A stretch of 64,000 nucleotides of DNA from Aquibium microcysteis. GTDB taxonomy: Bacteria > Pseudomonadota > Alphaproteobacteria > Rhizobiales > Rhizobiaceae. The stretch's first letter is position 1. The number at the start of each line of letters is the position of its first letter. The position numbers and the translations under genes were made by a program. The stretch spans positions 5,012,001 through 5,076,000 of the forward strand of contig NZ_CP061080.1 in the NCBI RefSeq assembly GCF_014495845.1. The letters run 5' to 3'. Below the pieces are notes generated by a model. It saw only the letters and a list, made by a program, of their open reading frames with translations. It ran no database searches and had not been told where the DNA came from. Shown here in pieces: positions 21,227 to 30,829 of the stretch.

Positions 21227-22353
21227 ACGACACCCCGACAGCCGCCCCGACCACGCCTCCGGCCCATGACGCCGGCGCTCCGGTCGAGACGTCCGCATCC
21301 GCCGACGAAGGCCAGAGTAGTCCCGCGCCGGCCACCGAGCCCGGCACGCCCCCGCAACGCCTCCAGGCGCCCCGTCCTTCGCTGATCAGCCGCGTCCAGG
21401 GCCTGTTCCGCTTCCGCAACGGCTCGACGCTGCGCGAGGATCTCGCCGATGCGCTGGCCGGCGGCGAGGAGCACGGCGCGACCTTCTCGCCAGGCGAGCG
21501 GGCGATGCTCAACAACATCCTGCGTCTGCGCGAGGTTCGCGTCGAAGACGTGATGATTCCGCGTGCCGACATCGAGGCCATCGACATCTCCACGAAGCTC
21601 GGCGACCTGCTGACGCTGTTCGAGGAATCCGGCCATTCGCGCATGCCGGTCTATGCCGAATCCCTCGACGACCCGCGCGGCATGGTCCATATCCGGGACG
21701 TGGTCGCCCACATCACCCGCACCGCGCGCTCGCGCAGGCGCCGCAGCCTCCGCAAGGCGGCGGCCGGCGCCGAAGCCCCCGTGCCTGCGCCTGCGCCGAA
21801 GCCCGCGGGTCTCGACCTCTCCAACGTCGATCTCGACCGGACGGTGGAGGACCTGAACCTGATGCGGCCGGTGCTGTTCGTGCCGCCGTCGATGCTGGCG
21901 TCGGACCTCATGAGCCGCATGCAGGCCGGACGCATCCAGATGGCTCTGGTGATCGACGAATATGGCGGCACCGACGGACTGGTCTCGCTCGAGGACATCG
22001 TGGAGATGGTCGTCGGCGACATCGAGGACGAGCACGACGAGGACGAACCGCTGATCACCAAGGTCGGCGACGGCATCTTCATCGTCGACGCCAAGGCCGA
22101 GATCGAGGAAGTGGCGAAGGTCATCGGCGAAGGCTTCGCCGCCGGCGAGCACGGCGAGTATGTCGACACCATCGGCGGCATCATCTTCAACGCGCTCGGC
22201 CGCGTGCCGGCCAGGGGAGAAGTGGTGCAGGCGATACCCGGCTTCGAGTTCCACGTCCTCGACGCCGATCCGCGCCGCGTGAAGCGGGTGCGCATCGTCC
22301 AGGGGCGCTCCCCGGCGCGCCGCGGTCGCCCGCCCAAGGACAAGGCGGCCTGA
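21223..22353 (+). CDS. Hemolysin-type CBS-domain protein (CorC/TlyC)
   Basis: A 376-residue cytosolic protein of the CorC/TlyC family, linked to Mg2+/Co2+ homeostasis. N-terminal 60 residues are Pro/Ala-rich and disordered. [20 protein letters not shown] opens the first CBS unit; the second contains [18 protein letters not shown] and [20 protein letters not shown]; a CorC_HlyC domain follows. Between the CBS units is a Lys/Arg- and Pro/Ala-rich insert ([18 protein letters not shown]). There is no DUF21 membrane part, as usual for CorC beside ybeY. It overlaps ybeY by four bases. In rhizobia lnt follows directly; here an epimerase gene intervenes. Confidence 0.9.
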   Translation: MNDTPTAAPTTPPAHDAGAPVETSASADEGQSSPAPATEPGTPPQRLQAPRPSLISRVQGLFRFRNGSTLREDLADALAGGEEHGATFSPGERAMLNNILRLREVRVEDVMIPRADIEAIDISTKLGDLLTLFEESGHSRMPVYAESLDDPRGMVHIRDVVAHITRTARSRRRRSLRKAAAGAEAPVPAPAPKPAGLDLSNVDLDRTVEDLNLMRPVLFVPPSMLASDLMSRMQAGRIQMALVIDEYGGTDGLVSLEDIVEMVVGDIEDEHDEDEPLITKVGDGIFIVDAKAEIEEVAKVIGEGFAAGEHGEYVDTIGGIIFNALGRVPARGEVVQAIPGFEFHVLDADPRRVKRVRIVQGRSPARRGRPPKDKAA

Positions 22354-22413
22354 CGGCGCCGCCCGCCGCTTTCCGAAGACGGCGCCGCCGCATGCACTGA
22401 TGGAGGACCGATC

Positions 22414-23316
22414 ATGGCCAGAAACAAGCGCGTGCTGTTCACGGGCGGCGCCGGCAAGGCCGGGCGTCATGTGATTCCCTGGCTGCTCGACCGTGGCCAC
22501 AGGGTCGTCAACGTCGACTTGAAGCCGCTCGATCACCCCGGCGTCGACAACCTGCGCGCCGACATCACCGATTCCGGCCAGATGTTCAACGCCATGACGT
22601 CCTATGCCGGCTTCGACGAGATGGAGCCCGGGACCGGCGTGCCGCGCTTCGACGCGGTGGTGCATTTCGCTGCCATCCCGCGGATCCTGATCGAGCCGGA
22701 CAACGAGACCTTCCGCGTGAATGCCGTCGGCACCTACAACGTCATCGAGGCGGCGGTGAAGCTCGGCATCCGCAAGATCGTCATCGCGTCGTCGGAGACG
22801 ACCTACGGCATCTGCTTCGCCGACGGCCGTGCCGATCCCGCCTCGCTGCCGCTCGACGAGGACTGCGACGTCGATCCAATGGACAGCTACGGCCTGTCGA
22901 AGGTGGTCAACGAACGGACCGCGCGAGCCTTCCAGAAGCGGTCCGGCTTCGACATCTACGCGCTGCGTATCGGCAACGTCATCGAACCGCACGAATATGC
23001 GACGCTGTTTCCGCGCTGGTTCGAGCGGCCCGAGACCCGCCGCCGCAACGCCTTCTGCTACATCGACGCGCGCGATCTCGGCCAGATCGTCGATCTATGC
23101 CTGGAGAAGGACGGTCTCGGCTACCAGGTGTTCAACGCCGGCAACGACACCAACGGGATGAACATCCCCACCGCGGAACTCGCCGCACGCTTCTTCCCCG
23201 GCGTGCCGGTGACCCGCCCGATGGGCGAGAACGAGGCGCTGTTCTCCAACCGCAAGATTCGGCAGGTGCTCGGGTTCGCCGAACGGCACGACTGGCGCCG
23301 ATACGTCGCCGGCTGA
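22414..23316 (+). CDS. NAD-dependent epimerase/dehydratase family protein
   Basis: Extended SDR enzyme of 300 residues. The NAD-binding motif is unusual, FTGGAGKAGRHV (GGxGxxG), and the catalytic YxxxK is SYGLSKVV; ASSETTYG supplies the catalytic Ser/Thr. The fold and length fit UDP-glucose 4-epimerase-like or uronate-dehydrogenase-like proteins, but the substrate cannot be told. A ribosome site GGAGGACC precedes the ATG. It interrupts the usual corC-lnt adjacency, so it may be an insertion into a conserved block. Confidence 0.85.
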   Translation: MARNKRVLFTGGAGKAGRHVIPWLLDRGHRVVNVDLKPLDHPGVDNLRADITDSGQMFNAMTSYAGFDEMEPGTGVPRFDAVVHFAAIPRILIEPDNETFRVNAVGTYNVIEAAVKLGIRKIVIASSETTYGICFADGRADPASLPLDEDCDVDPMDSYGLSKVVNERTARAFQKRSGFDIYALRIGNVIEPHEYATLFPRWFERPETRRRNAFCYIDARDLGQIVDLCLEKDGLGYQVFNAGNDTNGMNIPTAELAARFFPGVPVTRPMGENEALFSNRKIRQVLGFAERHDWRRYVAG

Positions 23317-23511
23317 TCGCGTCGGCGTCGTGCGGGAGGCGGGTGGCCTCCGGCTCCCTTCGTCGTCATTCTTCGCGAGACAGCGCCGTCCGGATGCCCC
23401 GCGCCGGCCACGCGGGCCTGCCGGACGTCGCAGCTTCGGTGCTCTCGGGGCCGAATCCGACTAAGGCTTGGGCGTGACGATCCCGTCGTGATTCGGCTTC
23501 GAAAGGATTCC

Positions 23512-25092
23512 ATGCAAAGCCTTGCCGCCAGAATCATTCTGCTCTGGGGTTGGAGGCGGTCGCTCGTCGCGTTCCTCGCGGGGGCGCTCGCCGTGCTGTC
23601 GCAGGCGCCCTACGATTTCTTTCCCGTCTGTCTCGTCTCCTTCCCGGTCCTCGTCTGGCTTCTCGACGGCGCCTCGGGCGAGCGGGGCGACGGTCTGCTC
23701 CGACGGTACGCCACCGTCTTCGGCATCGGCTGGTGGTTCGGTTTCGGCTACTTTCTGTTCGGCCTGTGGTGGGTCGGACAGGCACTGCTCGTGGACGCCG
23801 ATTCGTTCGCCTGGGCGCTTCCGCTGGCGATGCTCGGCCTGCCCGCGGGCCTCGCCGTCTTCTATGGAGTGGCCTGCGCCGTTGCGCGATCGTGCTGGTC
23901 GGACGGGGTGGGACGAATTGTCGCACTTGGCTGCGGTTTCGGACTCGCCGAGTGGTTGCGCGCGACCGTCCTCACGGGCTTCCCCTGGAACGCCATCGGC
24001 TACGCCGCCATGCCGATCCCTCTGCTGATGCAGTCGGCCCATCTCGTCGGCCTCTTCGGGATCAATGCGCTCGCCGTCTTCGTCTTCGCTGCGCCAGCCG
24101 TCCTGGGGTCAGGCCGGCACCGCCGCGTTACCCTGTCTGCCGCCGCTCTCCTGGCCGCTGCCCATGCCGGCTACGGCGCCTGGACGCTTGCAACTCCCGA
24201 CGAAAACACGCGGGGGTTGTCGATTCGGATCGTCCAACCGTCGGTACCCCAAGGCGGCAAGTGGGACCCCGCCATGCGGGACGAAATCCTCGCGCGACTG
24301 ATCGATTTGTCCAGACGTCCTACGACCAAGGGCGGAACGCCGGAATTGATCGTCTGGCCGGAGACCGCCTTGCCCTTTCTCCTGACCGAGCGGCCCGATG
24401 CGCTCGCCGCGATCGGTGCGATGCTTTCCGAGGGCCAGTTGCTGGTGCTCGGCGCGGTGCGGTCCGAGACGGGAAGCGCGGAGGGCGAGCCCATCCGGTA
24501 TTACAACGCAACGGTTGCGATCGACGACCGTGGCGAAATCGTCGACGCGATCGACAAGGTACATCTTGTACCGTTCGGCGAATACTTGCCGTTCGAATGG
24601 CTCTTTCGGCGGGTCGGACTACGTGCGGTTGCGGATACAGTTGGCGGATTCTCGTCTGGCGTGCAGAGGCGAACGCTCCTGCTGACCTCCGGCATCAAGG
24701 CCGATCCGATGATCTGCTACGAGGTGATCTTTCCCGGTGAGGTTGCACTCCCGGAGGCGGACCTCATTCTCAACCTGACCAACGACGCGTGGTTCGGGAA
24801 CACCCCGGGACCCTACCAGCACTTCCGCCAGGCGCAGCTGCGGGCGGTCGAGGCGGGGCTGCCGCTGGTGCGCAGCGCCAACAATGGCATATCCGGATTC
24901 GTCGACCGGAAAGGGCGGGTTATCGATGCCTTCGCCCTCGACGCGATCGGGGCCCTCGATGTGGAACTTCAAATACCTGTCGAGAAAACTCACATTTCTG
25001 TGGCGCCTAAAATGATTGGCGTTTTAACAATGTTGCTGCTTGCAATCATCGCGTGTGGTATGACCGTCCTCGCGAGGCTACGTTCCAGCTGA
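23512..25092 (+). CDS. lnt: Apolipoprotein N-acyltransferase
   Basis: Inner-membrane enzyme that adds the third acyl chain to bacterial lipoproteins; 526 residues with about six N-terminal membrane helices followed by a periplasmic nitrilase-like domain. The catalytic triad is visible: Glu284 (VWPETALPF), Lys349 (DKVHLVPFGEYLPFE) and Cys402 (MICYEVIFPGE). NDAWFGNTPGPYQHF and a final membrane helix are also conserved. ATG chosen with GAAAGGA upstream; an in-frame GTG lies 24 bases earlier. The last about 80 bases are noticeably less GC-rich than the neighbours. Confidence 0.95.
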   Translation: MQSLAARIILLWGWRRSLVAFLAGALAVLSQAPYDFFPVCLVSFPVLVWLLDGASGERGDGLLRRYATVFGIGWWFGFGYFLFGLWWVGQALLVDADSFAWALPLAMLGLPAGLAVFYGVACAVARSCWSDGVGRIVALGCGFGLAEWLRATVLTGFPWNAIGYAAMPIPLLMQSAHLVGLFGINALAVFVFAAPAVLGSGRHRRVTLSAAALLAAAHAGYGAWTLATPDENTRGLSIRIVQPSVPQGGKWDPAMRDEILARLIDLSRRPTTKGGTPELIVWPETALPFLLTERPDALAAIGAMLSEGQLLVLGAVRSETGSAEGEPIRYYNATVAIDDRGEIVDAIDKVHLVPFGEYLPFEWLFRRVGLRAVADTVGGFSSGVQRRTLLLTSGIKADPMICYEVIFPGEVALPEADLILNLTNDAWFGNTPGPYQHFRQAQLRAVEAGLPLVRSANNGISGFVDRKGRVIDAFALDAIGALDVELQIPVEKTHISVAPKMIGVLTMLLLAIIACGMTVLARLRSS

Positions 25093-25219
25093 GACGGCGG
25101 CCGTTTACGCGCAGGCGAGACGCGCCGTCGTCATCCCGCACCCGCAGCGTTAAGGGGCGAGGGTGGGGGAGAGGAACGGAACCAATCATCGAGCGCCCGT
25201 TTCGAGTGGCGAGGAAATC

Positions 25220-25633
25220 ATGACCGAAAACAAGAAAAAACCGAACCCGATCGACATCCACGTAGGCAGCCGCGTCCGCCTGCGCCGCAACATGCTTGGC
25301 ATGAGCCAGGAAAAACTGGGGGAGAGCCTGGGCATCACGTTCCAGCAGATCCAGAAGTACGAGAAGGGGACGAACCGCGTCGGCGCCAGCCGCCTCCAGG
25401 CGATCGCCACGATCCTGGGCGTGCCCGTTTCCTTCTTCTTCGAGGATGCGCCGGATATGCCGTCCGCCGCTGCCGGCGGCTTCCGCGAGGACAACGCCAC
25501 GTCCTACGTGGTCGACTTCCTCAACAGCGCGGAAGGCCTGCAGCTCAATCGCGCCTTCGTCAGGATTGCCGACGCCAAGGTCCGCCGCCGCGTCGTCGAC
25601 CTCGTCAAGGCGCTGGCCGACGACGAGAGCTGA
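25220..25633 (+). CDS. XRE-family transcriptional regulator
   Basis: Small DNA-binding protein of 137 residues. The HTH is VGSRVRLRRNMLGMSQEKLGESLGITFQQIQKYEKG (about 13-50), followed by GVPVSFFFEDAP and a short C-terminal helical region. This XRE type is regularly found between lnt and metK in Hyphomicrobiales; its regulon is not settled, though the position suggests a link to SAM metabolism. Start ATG preceded by GAGGAAATC. No palindromic operator was evident in the spacers around it. Confidence 0.9.
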   Translation: MTENKKKPNPIDIHVGSRVRLRRNMLGMSQEKLGESLGITFQQIQKYEKGTNRVGASRLQAIATILGVPVSFFFEDAPDMPSAAAGGFREDNATSYVVDFLNSAEGLQLNRAFVRIADAKVRRRVVDLVKALADDES

Positions 25634-25680
25634 GCCGGAGCGCGGCCCGCCGATCCTCCGTTCCCGCGTGTCGGGCGGCC

Positions 25681-25704
25681 GCCGCCGGTGGGGCAACCGG
25701 CGGC
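25681..25704 (+). promoter_or_regulatory. Strong hairpin in the metK leader
   Basis: Perfect 9-bp stem GCCGCCGGT/ACCGGCGGC with loop GGGGCA, about 100 bases upstream of the metK start and without a T run. It could be a weak terminator for the XRE gene or part of a leader structure. It does not match the SAM-II or SAM/SAH riboswitch consensus as I know them. Confidence 0.4.
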
Positions 25705-25802
25705 GCGAACCTGCCGCTTGACGCGCCTCCGGCCGCTTCGGTAACAAGGGCGCGCGCGAAGCGGCGATCGTGTCGTTTCGCGTTTTTCTTGAGGGGACAC
25801 CC

Positions 25803-27104
25803 GTGGCGCGGCAGAACTATCTGTTTACCAGCGAATCCGTTTCGGAAGGCCATCCCGACAAGGTCTGCGACCGCATCTCCGACGAGATCGTCGATCTCGT
25901 CTACCGCGAGACGCGCAAGGTCTCGGCCGAAGACGCCGCCCGCTACGCCGCGGTGGCGGTCTCCGATCCCTGGAAGGTGCGCGTGGCCTGCGAGACGCTC
26001 GCCACCACCAACCGTGTCGTCATCGCCGGCGAGGTGCGCGTGCCGCACACGCTTCTGAAGAAGGACAAGGACGGCAACGTCCTCATCGACAAGTCCGGCG
26101 CCCCGGTGGTCAATCCTGCCAAATTCAAGTCGGTGGCCCGCAAGGCGATCCGCGCGATCGGCTACGAGCAGGACGGCTTTCACTGGAAGACGGCCAGGAT
26201 CGACGTCCTGCTGCACGGCCAGTCCCCCGACATCGGCCAGGGTGTCGACAACGCCGCCGACCGGCAGGGCGAGGAAGGTGCCGGCGACCAGGGCATCATG
26301 TTCGGCTATGCCTGCCGCGAGACGCCCGACCTGATGCCGGCGCCGATCTACTACAGCCACAAGATCCTCGAACTGCTGGCCGCCGCCCGCCACAAGGGCG
26401 AAGGCGAGGCCGGGCGGCTCGGCCCGGACGCCAAGAGCCAGGTCACGGTGAAGTATGTCGACGGCAAGGCCGCCGAGGTGACCCAGATCGTGCTCTCCAC
26501 CCAGCACATGGACGCGTCCTGGACGTCGGCCAAGGTGCGCGAGGTGGTCGAGCCCTATATCCGCGAGGCCCTCGGCGACCTGCCGGTCGCGGCCGACTGC
26601 AACTGGTACATCAACCCCACCGGCAAGTTCGTCATCGGCGGTCCGGACGGCGATGCGGGCCTCACCGGGCGCAAGATCATCGTCGACACCTATGGCGGGG
26701 CCGCCCCGCATGGCGGCGGCGCCTTCTCGGGCAAGGACACCACCAAGGTCGACCGCTCGGCCGCCTATGCCGCGCGCTACCTCGCCAAGAACGTCGTCGC
26801 GGCCAAGCTCGCCGACCGCTGCACCATCCAGCTCTCCTACGCCATCGGCGTCGCGCAGCCGCTGTCCGTCTATGTGGACCTGCACGGCACGGGCAAGGTG
26901 GACGAGGCTGCGGTCGAGAACGCGCTGCGCAAGGTGATGGACCTGTCGCCCTCGGGCATCCGCAGGCATCTCGACCTGAACAAGCCGATCTATGCGCGGA
27001 CGTCCTCTTACGGCCATTTCGGCCGCAAGGCCGGCCGCGACGGCGGCTTCTCCTGGGAGCGCACCGACCTCGTGAAGGCAATCAAGGAGGCCGTCGCGGC
27101 CTGA
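25803..27104 (+). CDS. metK: S-adenosylmethionine synthase
   Basis: Makes SAM from methionine and ATP in the cytosol. About 433 residues, starting [20 protein letters not shown], the diagnostic N-terminus. Further motifs are [17 protein letters not shown] (adenine and Mg binding) and the P-loop-like [19 protein letters not shown]. The GTG used is preceded by GAGGGGAC; an upstream in-frame GTG would add 11 residues ([11 protein letters not shown]) and is less likely. trmB follows 25 bases later. Confidence 0.97.
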   Translation: MARQNYLFTSESVSEGHPDKVCDRISDEIVDLVYRETRKVSAEDAARYAAVAVSDPWKVRVACETLATTNRVVIAGEVRVPHTLLKKDKDGNVLIDKSGAPVVNPAKFKSVARKAIRAIGYEQDGFHWKTARIDVLLHGQSPDIGQGVDNAADRQGEEGAGDQGIMFGYACRETPDLMPAPIYYSHKILELLAAARHKGEGEAGRLGPDAKSQVTVKYVDGKAAEVTQIVLSTQHMDASWTSAKVREVVEPYIREALGDLPVAADCNWYINPTGKFVIGGPDGDAGLTGRKIIVDTYGGAAPHGGGAFSGKDTTKVDRSAAYAARYLAKNVVAAKLADRCTIQLSYAIGVAQPLSVYVDLHGTGKVDEAAVENALRKVMDLSPSGIRRHLDLNKPIYARTSSYGHFGRKAGRDGGFSWERTDLVKAIKEAVAA

Positions 27105-27129
27105 TCGCGGCGGCCCCGGCGGGCCCATC

Positions 27130-27828
27130 ATGTCTGACGATCGCCCCTCGCGGGCCACGGAAGCCTTTTTCGGACGCCGGCGCGGCAAGCCGCTGCGACC
27201 GCGCCAGTCCGCGGCCATGGACGAGACGCGGCCGGCCTTCGCCGTCGACCTGACGCAGCCCGCGCCGTCCGACCTGCGCAGCCTGTTTGCGGCGCCGGTC
27301 GAGGATGTCCGCGTCGAGATCGGCTTCGGCGGCGGCGAGCATCTGCTGCACGAGTGCGCCCGCTTTCCCGCGACGGGCTTCATCGGGGTGGAGCCCTTCG
27401 TGGCGGGCATGGCGAAGTTCGTCATGGCGCTGGCCGAGACGGCGCCTCGCAACATCCGCATTCATGACGACGACGCCACGCAGCTTCTCGACTGGCTGCC
27501 CGATGCGAGCCTCGCCGGCATCGACCTGTTCTATCCCGATCCCTGGCCGAAGAAGCGGCACTGGAAGCGGCGCTTCGTGAACCGGGCCAATCTCGATCGC
27601 TTTGCCCGCGTGCTGCGGCCGGGCGGCCGCTTCCGCTTCGCGTCCGACATCGAGCACTACGTCAACTGGACCCTGCTCGCCTGCCGCGCCCACGGCGCTT
27701 TCGACTGGCAGGCTGCGTCCGCCGACGACTGGCGCACACCCTACGAGGCCTGGCCCGGCACCCGCTACGAGGCCAAGGCGCTGCGCGAGGGCCGCACCCC
27801 GGCCTACCTGACCTTCCTGAGAGCCTGA
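27130..27828 (+). CDS. trmB: tRNA (guanine-N7-)-methyltransferase
   Basis: SAM-dependent methyltransferase forming m7G46 in tRNA, 232 residues. The SAM site is [19 protein letters not shown], and [20 protein letters not shown] is the TrmB signature for catalysis and tRNA binding. The N-terminal about 45 residues ([19 protein letters not shown]) match alphaproteobacterial TrmB. Placed after metK, which supplies its cosubstrate; the rimP-nusA genes often found next are absent. Confidence 0.96.
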   Translation: MSDDRPSRATEAFFGRRRGKPLRPRQSAAMDETRPAFAVDLTQPAPSDLRSLFAAPVEDVRVEIGFGGGEHLLHECARFPATGFIGVEPFVAGMAKFVMALAETAPRNIRIHDDDATQLLDWLPDASLAGIDLFYPDPWPKKRHWKRRFVNRANLDRFARVLRPGGRFRFASDIEHYVNWTLLACRAHGAFDWQAASADDWRTPYEAWPGTRYEAKALREGRTPAYLTFLRA

Positions 27829-27918
27829 GCAGCAGCGCTCCGTGGCACGGCAGCACCGCGCCGCCGCGCGGACGAACCCGCGTCATACCAGCGGTCTTTT
27901 CGATTGACCCACGGCGCT

Positions 27919-28084
27919 GCCCCTCATCCGCCTGCCGGCACCTTCGCCCCGCAAGCGGGGAGAAGGGTGCACGGCCGCGACATCGGCACCAGGTAGGCGA
28001 CCTTTGCGACCGGCGAAGCCGTCGGTGACAGCGTTCTTCTCCCCGTGTTACGGGGAGAAGGTGCCGGCAGGCGGATGAGGGGCG
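27919..28084. repeat. Inverted pair of 47-bp REP elements
   Basis: Copy one (27920-27967) contains CCCCTCATCCGCCTGCCGG, then CACCTTCGCCCCGCAAGCGG and GGAGAAGGG. Copy two (28036-28082) is its near reverse complement, ending GGTGCCGGCAGGCGGATGAG. Each has an inner CCCCG/CGGGG hairpin and together they could fold into one long stem. The family is abundant between genes in rhizobia. It fills the convergent trmB/DUF4175 spacer and may act as a transcription stop. Confidence 0.85.
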
Positions 28085-28115
28085 GCGCGAGGGTCGAAGG
28101 TAAAGCCCAGTCGTA

Positions 28116-30692
28116 TCACTGGATGTCGAGCAGCCGCTCCAGATACTGGCGCTCGAGATCCGGGCTGAGCGCGTCGCCCAGCCGCTTGCGGATCGCCTCC
28201 AGGATCTCGCGGGCGCGCTGCACGTCGATCTCGTCCGGCACCTGCACCGACTCGCCGAAATCCGGACCCGTGGTCGCCTTCGGCCGGCCGAGCGGGTCGC
28301 GCTCGGAGCTCTGCTGCCGGCCGCCCTCGCCGGAGCCGCCCTGGTCGCCCTGCTGGGCCTGCTGCATCTGCTGCATCATGTCCTGCGCGCCGCGGCGCAG
28401 CGCCTCCAGAGCACGGCCCTGCTCGCCGACGGCCCGCTCGCCCTGCGCCTGGCCGAGCGCGCTGCCGGCCTCGCCCATGGCGTCGCCCGCCTCGCCGAAA
28501 CCCTCGCCGGGCTCGATGCCCATGCCGCGCAGGCCTTCCATCAGCTGTTCGAGCTGGCCCTGCAGCTGTCCCTGCCCTTCCTGGAGCTGCCGCAGCGCCT
28601 CCGCGAATTCCTGCGGGCTCATGCCCTGGCCCTGGCCGGGCTGCTGGCCTTGCCCGGGCTGCTGGCCCTGGCCCTGCTCGCCACGCTGTTCGCCGCGGTT
28701 TTGCCCGCGCTGGCGCTGGCCGCGCTGCATCTGGTCGAGCCGGTGCGTCTCGTTCATCATCTCCTGCTGGCGCCGCATCAGCTCGCCGAGCTGGTCCATC
28801 TGCTGGCGCATCTCGCTCTGCTGGCCGCCCTGCTGCTGCTGTTGCTGGCGGCCGGCCTGCAGGTTGTTCATCATGTCCTGCAGTTGCGACAGCAGCTGCT
28901 GCGCCTGGTCGCGCATGCCCGACTTCGCCATCTCCTCGATCTGGTCGAGCATGCGGTCGATGTCGCTCTGGCGCAGTTCCTGGCCGTCCATCGGCATCTG
29001 CTGCATGGCCATGTTCGGATCGCGCGCGGCGCGCTCGGCGAATTCGCGCAGGAACTCCTGCATCGCCTCGCGCAGCTCCGCCATCAGCCGTTCGATCTCC
29101 TCGTCGGACGCGCCGTTCTCGATGGCGTTCTTCAACGCCTCCTGCGCGGCCCGCAGGCGCTTCTCGGCATCCGAGAGGTCGCCTTCCTCGATGCCGAGTG
29201 CGATTTCCCACAGATAGTCCACCACCCCGCGCAGCTGCTCGTCGCTCTCGGCCTGCGCGAGCCGGCTGCGGGCGCTGCGGATCGCCAGATAGTGGCTCAT
29301 GTTGGTGAAGGTGTCTTCGGGCCGGATGGTGATGGCGTCCATCAGGTCGAGCACGCGCGGCTTGCGGTTGGCGTCGAGCGCCAGCACCCGCCGCTGCTCG
29401 ACGACCGCGCGGGCGAGCGGGTTCGAGAACGGCCGCTCCGGGAGCTTCAGCCGCTTCTCCTCGCTGAACGCCTCCTGGCCGGCGGCGTCCACCGCGGCGA
29501 GCCGGAGCCCCGTGTCGACGCCCGCCCAGGGATGTTCGGTCAGGTCCTGCGAGGTCCTGGCCTCGCGCGCATTGCGCCGCGGCAGCGACAGGCCCATCTC
29601 GGGTGCCGGATAGAGCGGCCGCGCGTCGGGGGCGGGATCGTCGCGCCTTTCGATGACGGCGCGCGCGGAGGCGGCGCCGTAGTCGTCCTCGATCGTGTAG
29701 GCGAGTTCCAGCGTGCCGTTGACGGCGCGCTTCGGCTCGTCGGCAAAGGCGATGACGGGCGGGTTGTCGGGGGTGACCGAGAAGGTCCAGCCGCCGAGTT
29801 CGGACTCGCCCGACCTCAGCACCAGCGCGCCATTACCGTCAAGCGTGTGCGCGAACTGGCGGGTGCCGGCCGGCCGCAGCGGCGCGGCGCCCGCTTGCTC
29901 GGTGGTCGCCGCCACGGTTCCTTCCGGATCGATCGCGGCGGCCACGCCGTCCTCACCGGTGAAGGTGAGCGCCTCGTCGCCATGACCACCGGTGACGCGC
30001 AGCGACACCGCGCTGCCCTCGGGAACGGAGAAGGCGGTCTGGTCGCGGTTGGCCTCGGCGGTCAGGAAGATCGGCGCCCGGCCGGTATAGGCCGGCGGCG
30101 TCACCCAGGCGTCGATGCGCACCGGCGGCACGTCGCTTGCGGCATGCGAACGGAAGCCGTCCGAAACGCTGCCGCCATAGGGGCTCGACGAGAAGGCGAA
30201 GGCAACGACCAGGAGCAGCGGCACGACCGCACGCAGTCCCCACGGATCGCGCTCCGGAACGCGGGCGCGCGGCATGTCGGACGCGAGGTGCCCGAGCTTT
30301 GCGGCCATCCGCCGCTGGTGCTCGCGCCACAGCGCGCCGGAGAAGGCGTCATCCGCGCCGACGAGCCGGTCGGTCTGGGTGGAGACCGGCGCATGCTGGA
30401 GCGTGTTGGCGGTCTCGATGCGGCGGTCGACCTGCCGGTCCGTGGGCAGCCGGAAGAACCGCAGCGGATAGAGTGCGGCCAGCGCGGCCAGCCCGAAGGC
30501 GGAGAGCGCGCCGAGGCGCACGGTGTCCGGAAGCAGTCGGAACAGGCCGAACCAGGAGGCGGCGAGGAAGAGCCCCGCGACCAGCAGGACCGGCAGAACC
30601 AGCGGCCAGAGCCGCTCGGCGACCATCGCCAGCCGGGTCGCGAAGCGGGTTCCCGCCAGTCGTTCCAGTCTGCCCGGTCCGGATGCCGCCAT
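28116..30692 (-). CDS. DUF4175 / TIGR02302-family membrane protein
   Basis: An 858-residue protein of a family confined to Alphaproteobacteria, of unknown function. Two hydrophobic segments near the N-terminus (LWPLVLPVLLVAGLFLAASW and VRLGALSAFGLAALAALYPL) and a third near 155 anchor it; the centre is beta-rich with periplasmic character (VTPPAYTGRAPIFL, DDYGAASARAVIERR). The last 300 residues are a long helical region extremely rich in Gln, Met, Gly and Glu (QQQQQGGQQSEMRQQMDQL and similar). It is transcribed toward the REP pair and lies 137 bases downstream of lysA on the same strand. Confidence 0.88.
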   Translation of the reverse strand: MAASGPGRLERLAGTRFATRLAMVAERLWPLVLPVLLVAGLFLAASWFGLFRLLPDTVRLGALSAFGLAALAALYPLRFFRLPTDRQVDRRIETANTLQHAPVSTQTDRLVGADDAFSGALWREHQRRMAAKLGHLASDMPRARVPERDPWGLRAVVPLLLVVAFAFSSSPYGGSVSDGFRSHAASDVPPVRIDAWVTPPAYTGRAPIFLTAEANRDQTAFSVPEGSAVSLRVTGGHGDEALTFTGEDGVAAAIDPEGTVAATTEQAGAAPLRPAGTRQFAHTLDGNGALVLRSGESELGGWTFSVTPDNPPVIAFADEPKRAVNGTLELAYTIEDDYGAASARAVIERRDDPAPDARPLYPAPEMGLSLPRRNAREARTSQDLTEHPWAGVDTGLRLAAVDAAGQEAFSEEKRLKLPERPFSNPLARAVVEQRRVLALDANRKPRVLDLMDAITIRPEDTFTNMSHYLAIRSARSRLAQAESDEQLRGVVDYLWEIALGIEEGDLSDAEKRLRAAQEALKNAIENGASDEEIERLMAELREAMQEFLREFAERAARDPNMAMQQMPMDGQELRQSDIDRMLDQIEEMAKSGMRDQAQQLLSQLQDMMNNLQAGRQQQQQQGGQQSEMRQQMDQLGELMRRQQEMMNETHRLDQMQRGQRQRGQNRGEQRGEQGQGQQPGQGQQPGQGQGMSPQEFAEALRQLQEGQGQLQGQLEQLMEGLRGMGIEPGEGFGEAGDAMGEAGSALGQAQGERAVGEQGRALEALRRGAQDMMQQMQQAQQGDQGGSGEGGRQQSSERDPLGRPKATTGPDFGESVQVPDEIDVQRAREILEAIRKRLGDALSPDLERQYLERLLDIQ

Positions 30693-30829
30693 GTCTCAAT
30701 CCCGATGCTGGCCCGATCCGCGCGGCTGCGCGACGATCACGGTATCCGACGCAGGATAGCGGAAAAGCAGGCGAAGGCGAGGCGATCAACCAAATCGTGA
30801 TCGCATCGAAATTCAGGATTGACGAGCGG

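Noticed and set aside
25634..25802. A SAM riboswitch upstream of metK
   Set aside because: No match to the SAM-II or SAM/SAH consensus I know; only a single strong hairpin is visible.
28650..30800. Long plus-strand frame opposite the DUF4175 gene
   Set aside because: It mirrors the minus-strand coding pattern, is dominated by Arg/Leu/Ala/His, and lacks domain motifs.
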